Part shown: positions 27,533 through 35,990 of the stretch, piece after piece | Position numbering within the stretch: position 1 is the stretch's first letter | Layout: each line of letters starts with the position of its first letter | Assembly: GCF_900142395.1 (NCBI RefSeq) | Contig: NZ_FRAS01000017.1 | Location: 1-64,000, forward strand | Origin: Hymenobacter psychrotolerans DSM 18569 | GTDB lineage: Bacteria; Bacteroidota; Bacteroidia; Cytophagales; Hymenobacteraceae | Reading direction: 5' to 3' | DNA length: 64,000 bases | Made by a program: the position numbers and the translations under genes | The notes under the pieces: model-generated | Databases searched by the model: none | Told to the model about the DNA's origin: nothing | What the model saw: only the letters and a program-made list of their open reading frames with translations

Positions 27533-28219
27533 ATGATTTCCCTGATCAAGCTAAAATCGTATTTGCTCGGCCTGTTGCTGCTGACGGCCGCCTCCTGCTC
27601 GCAGCAACAGTCGGCCGATGCGCAGGCCCTGAGCCGCTCTACGGCGGGCGGGTTACCTAGTGCCGCTCAGGCTAAGGGGCTGGCCGTGGCTACGCTGGCC
27701 GGCGGCTGCTTCTGGTGCACCGAAGAAGTGTTTGAGGAGTTGAAGGGCGTGCACCATGTGGTTTCGGGCTATGCCGGCGGCAAGGAAGCCAACCCAACTT
27801 ACCAGCAGGTAGGCAGCGGCAGCACCAGCCACGCCGAAAGCTTTCAGGTGTACTACGACCCCAAGCAGATCAGCTACCAGCAGCTGCTGGACGTGTTTTT
27901 CCTGGCTGCCCACGACCCCACCACCCTCAACCGCCAGGGTCCGGACGCCGGGGCCCAGTACCGCTCGGTGGCCTTCTACCGCACTCCCCAGGAAAAGCAG
28001 CTCATCGAGGCCACTATCAAGCGCGTCAATGCTTCCCGGCACTACCCCAATCCTATTGTCACGCAGGTAGCGCCCTTCACCGCTTTCTGGCCCGCCGAGG
28101 ACTACCACCAGGGCTATTTCCGGCTGCACCCCACCGACCCGTACGTGCAGTCTGTCTCGACGCCCAAGGTGCTGAAATTCCGCAAGGCGTTTCCGCAGCT
28201 GCTCAAAAGCCCGCTCTAA
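27533..28219 (+). CDS. msrA: Peptide methionine (S)-S-oxide reductase MsrA, lipoprotein form
   Basis: 228 residues from ATG 27533. The N terminus MISLIKLKSYLLGLLLLTAA ends in a lipobox (AASC), so this copy is exported and probably anchored to a membrane. Catalytic Cys59 lies in GGCFWCTEEVFEEL, the MsrA signature; the VVSGYAGG, HAESFQVYYDP, AQYRSVAFY and AEDYHQGYF motifs follow. MsrA repairs methionine-S-sulfoxide in oxidised proteins. The longer frame from 27377 is rejected because the lipoprotein signal starts here. A strong hairpin terminator follows. No msrB is visible nearby. Confidence 0.95.
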   Translation: MISLIKLKSYLLGLLLLTAASCSQQQSADAQALSRSTAGGLPSAAQAKGLAVATLAGGCFWCTEEVFEELKGVHHVVSGYAGGKEANPTYQQVGSGSTSHAESFQVYYDPKQISYQQLLDVFFLAAHDPTTLNRQGPDAGAQYRSVAFYRTPQEKQLIEATIKRVNASRHYPNPIVTQVAPFTAFWPAEDYHQGYFRLHPTDPYVQSVSTPKVLKFRKAFPQLLKSPL

Positions 28220-28251
28220 CCCCCCTTTACGGGTTAGCCGAAGTGCCTGGA

Positions 28252-28284
28252 AACCGGCCCTGCACGTTCTGCAGGGCCGGTTTT
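28252..28284 (+). terminator. Hairpin terminator after msrA
   Basis: aaccggccctgca at 28252-28264 pairs perfectly with tgcagggccggtt at 28270-28282 around a five-base loop, then a T-rich stretch. Confidence 0.8.
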
Positions 28285-28386
28285 GGTTATTTGTGTACCA
28301 ACATACGCCCGGCCCGGCATAAACGAGCGGCTATATTCTATCTATTAGTACCTTTCGCTTCTGCTCCGCCTGCCTACCTCACATCT

Positions 28387-29187
28387 ATGCTCTGGTCTGA
28401 TACTCTTTTCACCGAAGCGGCTCAAACCCTTATGCGGGAGCTGCAGCCGGTACCGATGCTCGATGCGCTGCCGCATCTGGCCTGGCTTTCCACGCCCGAT
28501 GGCACCGTAATCCGCTGCAACAAACGCTGGCATAGCTACACCGGCGCGCCTCCCGAGGCCCTGGCGAATGGCGGGTTCGTGGACTACCTGCACCCCGACG
28601 ACCGGGCCGAAGCCGCCGATGCCCAGTTGCGGCAGCTGCCCAGCGGCAAGCCCATGGAGCTGCATCTGCGCTGGCTGGGCCAGGACGGCCGCTACCGCTG
28701 GTACCTCGACCGGGTAGTGCCGCTGTACGCCGATGAAGGCCGGTTGCTGGGCTGGCTGGGCACCTCCACTGACATAGATGAGCAGAAACGGTCTGAGCTG
28801 CAGGAGCGCCGGGGCCGGGAGCTGTTCGAGCTGATGGCCCGCGCCACCAACGACCTGATGTGGGACTGGGACATGACCTCGGGGCGGATGTGGTACAGCC
28901 AGGCCTTCTGGCAGATGGTGGGCTATCCGCCGCGCCCGGACACCGAAACCGTGGCCTTCTGGCTCAGCCTCATTCACCCCGACGACCTGGAGCGCGTAAC
29001 CAACGGCGTGCAGGCCGATTTGACGACCAACGCCAAGCTGCTGGAATCCGAGTTTCGCCTGCGCCGCTCCGACGGGCACTACCTCACCATTCAGGACCGC
29101 GCCTGCGTAATTCATGATGCTTCCGGCCTGCCCGTCAGAATGGTGGGCGCCATGCGCAACATCACGGCCGAGGCCACGGCACACTAG
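28387..29187 (+). CDS. Two-PAS-domain sensor protein without output domain
   Basis: 266 residues from ATG 28387 (MLWSDTLFTEAAQTLM); an upstream frame extension from 28243 is not protein-like. PAS/PAC 1 covers ~24-140 (LAWLSTPDGTVIRCNKRWHSYTG, FVDYLHPDDRAEA, LRWLGQDGRYRWYLDRVVP, GTSTDIDEQK). PAS/PAC 2 covers ~155-262 (ATNDLMWDWDMTSGRMWYSQAF, LIHPDDLERV, FRLRRSDGHYLTIQDRA, MRNITAEA). The GTSTDIDEQK and GAMRNITAE ends are PAC-type. In Bacteroidota such PAS_3 pairs usually precede a histidine kinase; here the protein stops after the second PAC. It may signal by binding another protein, or may be a truncated kinase. Confidence 0.85.
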   Translation: MLWSDTLFTEAAQTLMRELQPVPMLDALPHLAWLSTPDGTVIRCNKRWHSYTGAPPEALANGGFVDYLHPDDRAEAADAQLRQLPSGKPMELHLRWLGQDGRYRWYLDRVVPLYADEGRLLGWLGTSTDIDEQKRSELQERRGRELFELMARATNDLMWDWDMTSGRMWYSQAFWQMVGYPPRPDTETVAFWLSLIHPDDLERVTNGVQADLTTNAKLLESEFRLRRSDGHYLTIQDRACVIHDASGLPVRMVGAMRNITAEATAH

Positions 29188-29210
29188 CCGGCAGGCCACG
29201 GCAGTAGCAG

Positions 29211-29241
29211 TTCGTCATCTGCGGGCGGTTGCGTACTTTGG
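29211..29241 (+). promoter_or_regulatory. Candidate promoter of the aminotransferase gene
   Basis: TTCG at 29211-29214, a 19-base spacer, then TACTTTGG at 29234-29241. The -7 box fits TAnnTTTG; the -33 box differs by one base. Start codon at 29271. Confidence 0.4.
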
Positions 29242-29270
29242 CCGTTCATCCTGAATGCCCGCCCCTCCGC

Positions 29271-30431
29271 ATGGCCTCTCCTACCCTCCTTTCCAAGCTG
29301 CCCGACGTAGGCACCAGCATTTTTGCCGTCATGACCCAACTGGCGCAGGAGTGCGGGGCCATCAATCTGGCGCAGGGCTTCCCCGACTACGACCCGCCCT
29401 TGGCGCTGCAGCAGGCACTGGCCCGCCACGCCACTACCAGCGGGCACCACCAATATGCCCCCATGCCGGGTTTGCTGCGTCTGCGCGAAGCCATTGCCGG
29501 CAAAACTGCCCGCGTCTACGGCGTGCCTGCCCCTGATGCGGCGACGGAAATTACCGTCACCTGCGGCGCTACCGAGGCGCTGTACGCGGTGCTGGCGGCC
29601 GTTGTGCATCCGGGAGATGAGGTGCTGGTGCTGGAGCCTGCCTACGACCTCTACGGCCCGGCCATCCGGCTGCAGGGCGGCGTGCCCGTCTACGTGCCGC
29701 TGTCAGCTGCCGATTTCCGGCCCGACTGGGACCGGGTGCGGGCTTCCCTGACTTCAAGCACCCGGCTCGTGATGCTCAACTCGCCCCACAACCCCAGCGG
29801 CGCCGTGCTTACCGCCGAAGACCTGGACCAGCTGGCCGCGCTGCTCGCAGGCACCGACACGCTGGTACTCAGCGACGAGGTGTATGAGCACATGGTATTC
29901 GATGGAGAGCCGCACCGCAGCGTGCTACGGCATCCGGCCCTGCGCGAGCGAGCTTTCGTGCTGTCGTCGTTCGGCAAAACCTACCACGCTACGGGCTGGA
30001 AAATGGGCTACTGCGTGGCGCCGCCGGCCCTCACCGCCGAAGTGCGCCGCGTGCATCAGTTCCTTACGTTTGCCGTGAGCACCCCCACCCAGCACGCCCT
30101 GGCCGATATGCTGGAAACCGATTCTGGGCACGATGAAGGCCTGCCGGCGTTCTACCAGCACAAGCGCGACCTGTTTCGGGAGCTGCTGGCCGGGTCGCGG
30201 TTCGAGCTGCTGCCCGTGCCCGGGGGCTATTTCCAGCTGGCCCGCTACCACCAGATTTCGGCAGACAACGACGTAACGTTTGCCCGGCACCTCACCCGTG
30301 AGGCGGGCGTGGCCGTAGTACCGGTTTCCGCCTTCTATCATCATGGCCACAACACCGGACTCGTCAGGTTCTGCTTCGCCAAGCAGGACAGTACGCTACG
30401 GGCTGCGGCGGAACGCCTGGTAGGCTTGTAA
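29271..30431 (+). CDS. Methionine / glutamine-type aminotransferase (class I, PLP)
   Basis: 386 residues from ATG 29271 (MASPTLLSKLPDVGTSIFAVMT). The PLP lysine is Lys236 in SSFGKTYHATGWKMGY; LSDEVYEHMVFDG, NSPHNPSGAVL and NLAQGFPDYDPP are fold-type I markers. The sequence resembles YbdL and kynurenine/glutamine transaminase K proteins, which transaminate methionine with glutamine or 4-methylthio-2-oxobutyrate acceptors. The next gene is an omega-amidase, which would remove the 2-oxoglutaramate product and pull the reaction. Together they fit methionine salvage. A promoter is proposed at 29211-29241. Confidence 0.88.
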   Translation: MASPTLLSKLPDVGTSIFAVMTQLAQECGAINLAQGFPDYDPPLALQQALARHATTSGHHQYAPMPGLLRLREAIAGKTARVYGVPAPDAATEITVTCGATEALYAVLAAVVHPGDEVLVLEPAYDLYGPAIRLQGGVPVYVPLSAADFRPDWDRVRASLTSSTRLVMLNSPHNPSGAVLTAEDLDQLAALLAGTDTLVLSDEVYEHMVFDGEPHRSVLRHPALRERAFVLSSFGKTYHATGWKMGYCVAPPALTAEVRRVHQFLTFAVSTPTQHALADMLETDSGHDEGLPAFYQHKRDLFRELLAGSRFELLPVPGGYFQLARYHQISADNDVTFARHLTREAGVAVVPVSAFYHHGHNTGLVRFCFAKQDSTLRAAAERLVGL

Positions 30432-30618
30432 CCAGATGTGCGCTTGCTTCACGCGTTTATGCAGCCTTATTGTAAGCATTGGCAGTATACATGCAGGCCA
30501 GTGCTAGCGTACGTGATAACGGCTTCTTTTTCAGAAATAATTTTATAAATTATTTTACTATTCCAAGCAGCACTAGCTTACCTGCTGCCTGGTGCCCCTC
30601 CCCCTTATTTCTTTCCCA

Positions 30619-31419
30619 ATGTCTGACCTCACTGTTTCCTTTGTGCAGGCCTCTTTACAGTGGCACGACCCGGCAGCCAACCGCACCGAGCTGCAGCGGC
30701 ATATCGATGAAATATCAATTGCTACCGACCTGATTGTACTGCCCGAGATGTTTACGACGGGTTTCAGCATGGACGCCGCCAACCTGGCCGAGACCATGGA
30801 CGGCCCCACCGTGGCCTGGATGCGGGAGCTGGCCGCCGCGCGTGATGCGGTTATTGCGGGCAGCATTATTGTGCGCGACGAGCACCACCACTACTACAAC
30901 CGCCTGCTGTGGGTGCGGCCCGATGGCAGCCTCAGCTACTACAACAAGCGCCACCTGTTTTCTATGGCCGGCGAGCAGAACGTGTACACAGCCGGCACCG
31001 AGCGCCTGATTGAAGAATGGCGCGGGTGGCGCATTTGCCCGCTGGTGTGCTACGACCTGCGCTTTCCCGTTTGGAGCCGCAACTCGGTGCAGCAGCCCTA
31101 CGACCTGCTGCTGTACGTGGCCAACTGGCCCGCCTCGCGCCGCACTGCCTGGATGACGCTGCTCCGTGCCCGCGCCATGGAAAACCTGGCCTATACGATG
31201 GGCGTGAACTGCGTAGGCATTGACGGCAACAGCCTCGCCTACGCCGGCGACTCAGCCCTGCTGGATGTGCGCGGCGAATACCTGGTGGAGGTCGGCAATC
31301 AGGAAACCGGCATCACCCGCTCGTTGCGCCGCGCCGACCTGGAAGCCTTCCGGGAGCGGTTTCCGGCCCTGCAGGACGCTGACCCGTTTGAGCTCGTTCA
31401 GTCGGCCGTTATGAAATAG
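30619..31419 (+). CDS. Omega-amidase, nitrilase family (YafV/NIT2-like)
   Basis: 266 residues from ATG 30619 (MSDLTVSFVQASLQW). Nitrilase triad residues are Glu43 (LPEMFTTGF), Lys110 (YYNKRHLFS) and Cys144 (LVCYDLRFPVWSRN). The SLQWHDPAANR and NWPASRRTAWMTLLRARAMEN segments are characteristic of YafV. It should hydrolyse 2-oxoglutaramate to 2-oxoglutarate and ammonia, disposing of the by-product of glutamine-dependent transamination by its upstream neighbour. The 187-base gap before it is AT-rich. A perfect 26-bp hairpin terminator follows. Confidence 0.9.
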   Translation: MSDLTVSFVQASLQWHDPAANRTELQRHIDEISIATDLIVLPEMFTTGFSMDAANLAETMDGPTVAWMRELAAARDAVIAGSIIVRDEHHHYYNRLLWVRPDGSLSYYNKRHLFSMAGEQNVYTAGTERLIEEWRGWRICPLVCYDLRFPVWSRNSVQQPYDLLLYVANWPASRRTAWMTLLRARAMENLAYTMGVNCVGIDGNSLAYAGDSALLDVRGEYLVEVGNQETGITRSLRRADLEAFRERFPALQDADPFELVQSAVMK

Positions 31420-31446
31420 ACCGGCCAAAGTGGCTTCAGGCAAACC

Positions 31447-31500
31447 GCTTTCAGAGAAAAGCCCCGGCCGCAGGTGCGGCCGGGGCTTTTCTCTGAAAGC
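31447..31500. terminator. Perfect 26-bp bidirectional terminator
   Basis: 31447-31472 is the exact reverse complement of 31475-31500, with only two bases between. The stem contains aaaagccccggccgca, so an A/T run flanks the GC core on both strands. It sits between the convergent omega-amidase and VCBS genes. Confidence 0.9.
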
Positions 31501-31508
31501 AACTTCTA

Positions 31509-33797
31509 CTACTTCACTACCAGCCGCTGCATGCCGGTCTGGCCGTCGGCCGTCTGGCAGCGCACCAGGTAGAGGCCGGAGGCCAGGCCACGCAGCTCCA
31601 GCTGATGCTGCCGCGCCGGGGTAGCCACCGTGCGCACCACCCGGCCAGTAAGATCGAGAAGCGTGAGGCTGACGGGCTTGGCCGCTTGCACGGTAGCCGT
31701 GGCCGTAGCCGGATTGGGGTAGAGCGTGAGCGGCAGGGCCTGCGCGGCGGCAGCGCGCGTGCTCAGAACCCGGTTGCGGGTAGCAGCGGCCAGCACGCCA
31801 CCCGCTTCCGTTCCGATAAGCAGTTCCGGCGCGCCGTCGCCGTTGATGTCGGCGGCCGCCAGCGCGAAGTGGTTCTGCTGGCGTGCGCCAAGGTACCCAT
31901 CATCGTAGCGCCCCAGTACGTTGTTGTAAAACAGGTTGGTCCGGTCGACGAAGATGCCGGTCTGCGCCCGCAGATCGGGGAAAAGCCGCAACGAGCCGGT
32001 GTCATCAATGGTGAGCAGGTCGGGCGCGCCGTCGCCATCGAAATCTGCCACCAGCGGATACAGGTACATGGGGCGGGCGCCGGTGGATGTCCGGATCCGG
32101 CCAAAGTCAGCATCCTGCTCTACAAAGGCCGTTTCTACCGGGCTGGTGCCGGTATTGCGGTAGTAGCGCAACGACTGGCCCGGCATATCGAAGCGGTTGG
32201 AATTGGTGCCGTAGAGCATGTCCACAAACCCGTCGTTGTCCACGTCGAAGAAGGTGACGGCATCGTTGTTCACGTTTGGCACATTATTGATGTAGTACAT
32301 CGTGGATGTGTCGAAATCGGGGGCCTGCCCGGCCGTGGCCCGGTTGCGGTAGTAGCCCAGAAAGTCGCGGCGGCCCACGCTATAGTAGCCAATGCACACC
32401 AGCTCCGGGGCGCCGTCGCGGTTGAGGTCGGCCACGGTAGGGCGCAGGCTCCCGAACTTCCTGGCCGACAGGTTCAGGTAGTCGTTCGTGATGAGCTGAT
32501 ACACGGGGCGGGTGGCGGTACCGGTGTTGCGGTAATACGCCAGCGTGGCCACCAGAAACCCGCCCGGCGCGTCGCGGCGCAGGCCCGACACCAGCAGGTC
32601 CAGCCGGCCATCGGCGTCCACGTCCAGAAAAACCGGCGCTGCCTGCGTGCTCACCTCAATCATGTCGTGCTGCAGAAAATCGTTCTGCCGGAACTGGAAA
32701 TCCGGGACGGCAGTGGCGCTGGCATTCTCATAATAGCGCACCGTCTGCCGAATATCGATGGTGTCGAGGTTGTCGTAGACGCTGGAAGCCACCACCAAGT
32801 CGGGGCGGCCATCGAAGTTGACATCCAGGTTGTAGGCGGCCGGGAAATACGGAATCCGGACGGCCGTGGCTGCCGTCGGGAAGTTGGAATTGGCGCTGGT
32901 CATGGCGGCCAGCTGCGGCGTGCCCTGGTTCAGCATCGACACCAGCTCGGTGCAGTAGTCGCGGCCCATCAGCGCGTCCTGGTCGCCGTCGCCGTCCAGG
33001 TCAATGAGCGTGAGGTTGCTGCCAAAGGTGTGCTGCACCTGCGTGGGGCGGCACAGCACGGGCGTGGCGCTGAACACATAGGAGCCGCAGGTGGCCAGGC
33101 AGTTGCGGATATTGCCCCACACCTCGTTGGTCAGCCGAAAGTCGAGGCCGCCGCAGGTGCTGGTACTCGTGTTCTGGTACTGCGTTATCACGCGGTTGTT
33201 GTCCCAGTCCACCACCAGAATATCGAGGCGGCCATCCCCGTCCACGTCTTTGATGGAAGGCAGATTGGCGCCGGTGTTGATGTTGATAGTGGTGGAGCCA
33301 GCCAGCACGGCCCGGATCTGGGACGTGACCAGCTGAAACTGCGGCAGCCCGCCCGACCCGGCCACGTTTCTGAACACCCGGATGTCGGCGCCGTTGGTGG
33401 CAGTGGTAAACAGGTCGGGGCGTCCGTCGCAGTCGTAGTCGCGCAGCAGGGCCCAGTTCTGCAGGTCGGCCGGAAACAGCATGGCGTAGTCGGGCGCATA
33501 CTGCCACTGCCGGCCGCCACCGGGCGCGGCGGCGTTGAGGTAGGTCTGTACGCGGCGCGTACGCCGGTCGAAGATGAACAGGTCGTCCTGGTTGTCGCCG
33601 TTGAGGTCGATGCTGGAAAACTGCGGCGAGTCGAGGCCGCCGGCCCAGGGGCTGCGCAGCGTATCACCGGCCTGCACTACTTTTGCCACCTCCCGGAATT
33701 CAAAGCCAAAAGCCGTATTTTGGGCGCTGGCTTCGGTTGACAAACCCACCAGCAACACGCTCAGCAGGGAAAATGAGAGAATAAGGCGTTGAATCAT
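31509..33797 (-). CDS. FG-GAP/VCBS repeat protein with T9SS type A sorting domain
   Basis: 762 residues from ATG 33797 (MIQRLILSFSLLSVLLVGL signal peptide, cleaved near TEASAQ). A longer frame from 33875 overlaps the murF start and is rejected. The body consists of repeated calcium-binding-type segments: DLNGDNQDDLFIFD, DVDGDGRLDILVVD, DLDGDGDQDALMG, DVDADGRLDLLVSG, DLNRDGAPELVC, DVDNDGFVDMLY and DFDGDGAPDLLT. They build an integrin-like propeller. The last ~70 residues are the T9SS sorting tail (LYPNPATATATVQAAKPV to RLVVK). It is therefore a likely cargo of the SprA system and either cell-surface bound or secreted. Ligand unknown. Confidence 0.92.
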   Translation of the reverse strand: MIQRLILSFSLLSVLLVGLSTEASAQNTAFGFEFREVAKVVQAGDTLRSPWAGGLDSPQFSSIDLNGDNQDDLFIFDRRTRRVQTYLNAAAPGGGRQWQYAPDYAMLFPADLQNWALLRDYDCDGRPDLFTTATNGADIRVFRNVAGSGGLPQFQLVTSQIRAVLAGSTTININTGANLPSIKDVDGDGRLDILVVDWDNNRVITQYQNTSTSTCGGLDFRLTNEVWGNIRNCLATCGSYVFSATPVLCRPTQVQHTFGSNLTLIDLDGDGDQDALMGRDYCTELVSMLNQGTPQLAAMTSANSNFPTAATAVRIPYFPAAYNLDVNFDGRPDLVVASSVYDNLDTIDIRQTVRYYENASATAVPDFQFRQNDFLQHDMIEVSTQAAPVFLDVDADGRLDLLVSGLRRDAPGGFLVATLAYYRNTGTATRPVYQLITNDYLNLSARKFGSLRPTVADLNRDGAPELVCIGYYSVGRRDFLGYYRNRATAGQAPDFDTSTMYYINNVPNVNNDAVTFFDVDNDGFVDMLYGTNSNRFDMPGQSLRYYRNTGTSPVETAFVEQDADFGRIRTSTGARPMYLYPLVADFDGDGAPDLLTIDDTGSLRLFPDLRAQTGIFVDRTNLFYNNVLGRYDDGYLGARQQNHFALAAADINGDGAPELLIGTEAGGVLAAATRNRVLSTRAAAAQALPLTLYPNPATATATVQAAKPVSLTLLDLTGRVVRTVATPARQHQLELRGLASGLYLVRCQTADGQTGMQRLVVK

Positions 33798-33873
33798 AAA
33801 GCAGCACTTGTTTTCCAGATGAACCCCGGCACACGCCAACCGAACACAAAAATCAAGCCCTAAGTTACTACTC

Positions 33874-35178
33874 ATGGAAGATATAGCGGCGCTCTACGAC
33901 CGGTTTCGCGCCTGCACCAGCGTCAGCACCGATTCGCGCCAGCAACAGGCTAACACGCTGTTTTTTGCCCTCAACGGGCCCACCTTCCGCGGGGCCGACT
34001 TTGCGCCGCAGGCGCTGGCCCAGGGTGCCCGCTACGCCGTGGTAGATGATGCGGCGCTGGCCCAGCGTGAGCCGGACCGCTATTCCTACGCCGCCGACCC
34101 GCTACATACGCTGCAGCAACTGGCCCATTATCATCGCCAGCAGCTCATCATTCCGGTGCTGGCCATCACCGGCTCGAACGGCAAAACCACCACCAAGGAA
34201 CTGGTGCACGCCGTGCTCAGCCGCCGCTACCGGGTGCAGTACACGCGCGGCAACCTCAACAACCATATTGGGGTCCCGCTCACGCTGCTCAGCATCCGGC
34301 CCGGCGAGCATGAGCTGGCCATTGTGGAAATGGGGGCCAACCATCAGGGCGAAATAGAGTTGCTGTGCCAGCTGGCCGAGCCGACGCACGGCCTCATCAC
34401 CAATATCGGCAAGGCCCACCTCGAAGGTTTTGGAGGCCTGGAGGGCATTGCGCGGGGCAAGTCGGAGCTGTTCCGGTTTCTGGCTACCGTAGGCGGCACG
34501 GCCTTCGTGAATACGCTGGACCCGCAACTGCCGGCCCTGGCCGAAGTAGTGCCGCAGCGCGTCACGTACCCCGGCCCAACCGATACGTATCCGGCCGCCC
34601 TTATCAGCGCCGCGCCGCAGGTAGTGCTGCGCCTGTTTGATGGCTCGCTGGCCGAAGCGCACATCACCGGCGACTACAACTTCCCGAATCTGGCCGCCGC
34701 CGCCGCCGTGGGGGCTTACTTTGAGGTGCCCGCCGAAACCATTGCGCAGGCGCTGGCCGACTATGCGCCTACCAACAACCGCTCCCAGTTGGTGCAAACC
34801 GGCCGCAACGAAGTGGTGCTGGATGCCTATAATGCCAACCCCAGCAGCATGGCGGCCGCTTTGCGCAGCTTCGCGGCGCGCCCAGGCGTTCCGAATTCTG
34901 CCAAGGTGGCTATCCTCGGCGACATGTTTGAGCTGGGCCAGGACAGCGCCACCGAGCACCGCGCACTGGGCACGCTGCTGCACAGCCTGCCGCTGGGCAC
35001 CGTCGTGCTTATCGGGCCCGACATGATGCGAGCCGCCGAAGTCAGCCCGGGCTTTCACTATTTCGCTACCAAAGGCGAGGCGGCGGCCTGGCTGCAAGAT
35101 CACCATCTGCAAGACCGCCAGATTCTTATCAAAGGCTCCCGCGGTATGGGCCTCGAAACGCTGTTGAACCTGGTGTAA
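33874..35178 (+). CDS. murF: UDP-N-acetylmuramoyl-tripeptide--D-alanyl-D-alanine ligase
   Basis: 434 residues. It adds D-Ala-D-Ala to the UDP-MurNAc tripeptide, the last cytoplasmic step of peptidoglycan precursor synthesis. Seen: the N-terminal substrate domain with SVSTDSRQQQANTLFFALNG, the ATP-binding ITGSNGKTTTKELV, NNHIGVPLTLL, EMGANHQGEI, the NIGKAHLEGFGG motif, and C-terminal DAYNANPSSM with ILGDMFELG. It is the only wall gene here and is divergent from the VCBS gene; the start codons are 77 bases apart. Confidence 0.96.
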   Translation: MEDIAALYDRFRACTSVSTDSRQQQANTLFFALNGPTFRGADFAPQALAQGARYAVVDDAALAQREPDRYSYAADPLHTLQQLAHYHRQQLIIPVLAITGSNGKTTTKELVHAVLSRRYRVQYTRGNLNNHIGVPLTLLSIRPGEHELAIVEMGANHQGEIELLCQLAEPTHGLITNIGKAHLEGFGGLEGIARGKSELFRFLATVGGTAFVNTLDPQLPALAEVVPQRVTYPGPTDTYPAALISAAPQVVLRLFDGSLAEAHITGDYNFPNLAAAAAVGAYFEVPAETIAQALADYAPTNNRSQLVQTGRNEVVLDAYNANPSSMAAALRSFAARPGVPNSAKVAILGDMFELGQDSATEHRALGTLLHSLPLGTVVLIGPDMMRAAEVSPGFHYFATKGEAAAWLQDHHLQDRQILIKGSRGMGLETLLNLV

Positions 35179-35235
35179 CGGCCATTATGGCCTCCTGACC
35201 ACTTAGCAACACTCCGCGTAGCTCCGTCGTCTGCC

Positions 35236-35362
35236 CCGGTCCGACGGCAAAGCCGTCCGACCGGTTAACGGCCGCACCACCGCTGCCCCGGTCCGACGGC
35301 GTAACCGTCGGACCGGGGCAGGCCTTTTTCGGGCTGTTCACGGACTCCGTAAGGAGTCCGTG
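35236..35362. repeat. Three REP-like palindromes after murF
   Basis: First: 35236-35248 pairs with 35252-35264 with one mismatch. Second: the 17-base arm 35283-35299 pairs perfectly with 35305-35321, followed by cttttt, so it can terminate transcription. Third: cacggactcc at 35339-35348 pairs perfectly with 35353-35362. The first two share the core cggtccgacggc, suggesting copies of one dispersed element. They lie between convergent murF and rfbC. Confidence 0.8.
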
Positions 35363-35363
35363 A

Positions 35364-35906
35364 TTAGAAGGGGCTGTTGAACTCAGCCAGAGTGGGTAGA
35401 ACCTGGTCTTTGGCGGAAATGGTGGGGTTGTGCACGCCCCAGTCGATGTTGAGGGCGAGGTCGTTCCAGAGCAAGCCGCCTTCCGCCTGCGGGGCGTAGT
35501 AATTGGTGCACTTATAGAGAAAGAGCGTGTTGTCTTCCAGCGCCGTGAAGCCGTGGGCAAACCCCACCGGCACGTACAGCATGTTGTACCGCTCGGAGTC
35601 CAGTACTACGGCCTGGTGGCGGCCATAGGTGGGCGAATCGCGCCGGATATCCACAATAACGTCGAGGGCGCGGCCGGCCGCCACGCGCACCAGCTTGGCC
35701 TGTGCGTAGGGCGGCGCCTGGAAGTGCAGGCCCCGCACCACGCCCCGGTCGGAGCGCGACTGATTGTCCTGTACCCACTCGCCAACTATACCGGCCTCCT
35801 GCATGCGCTGGGCACTAAACGACTCAAAAAAAGCCCCGCGGGCATCCCCGAACACCCGCGGCAGCACTTCTACCACGCCCGGAATATCGAAATACTTAAA
35901 CTCCAT
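35364..35906 (-). CDS. rfbC: dTDP-4-dehydrorhamnose 3,5-epimerase
   Basis: 180 residues, the usual length. It epimerises C3 and C5 of dTDP-4-keto-6-deoxyglucose on the way to dTDP-L-rhamnose for surface polysaccharides. Markers: VLPRVFGDARGAFFESFS, QDNQSRSDRGVVRGLHFQAP (catalytic His), GRALDVIVDIRRDSPTYG, YVPVGFAHGFTALED and LLWNDLALNIDW. rfbA, rfbB and rfbD are not adjacent. The glycosyltransferase gene lies 84 bases upstream on the same strand, so the two may form a surface-glycan unit. Confidence 0.94.
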   Translation of the reverse strand: MEFKYFDIPGVVEVLPRVFGDARGAFFESFSAQRMQEAGIVGEWVQDNQSRSDRGVVRGLHFQAPPYAQAKLVRVAAGRALDVIVDIRRDSPTYGRHQAVVLDSERYNMLYVPVGFAHGFTALEDNTLFLYKCTNYYAPQAEGGLLWNDLALNIDWGVHNPTISAKDQVLPTLAEFNSPF

Positions 35907-35990
35907 GCACTTAACTTATTCTACTAAGAACGGAAGATGCTGCCGCGCCGCAAGGTAGGCAGATTTGGCGGCAGCCGGCATGCGTCTACG

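Noticed and set aside
33798..33875. 26-residue longer start for the VCBS protein
   Set aside because: It would overlap the murF start and precede the signal peptide.
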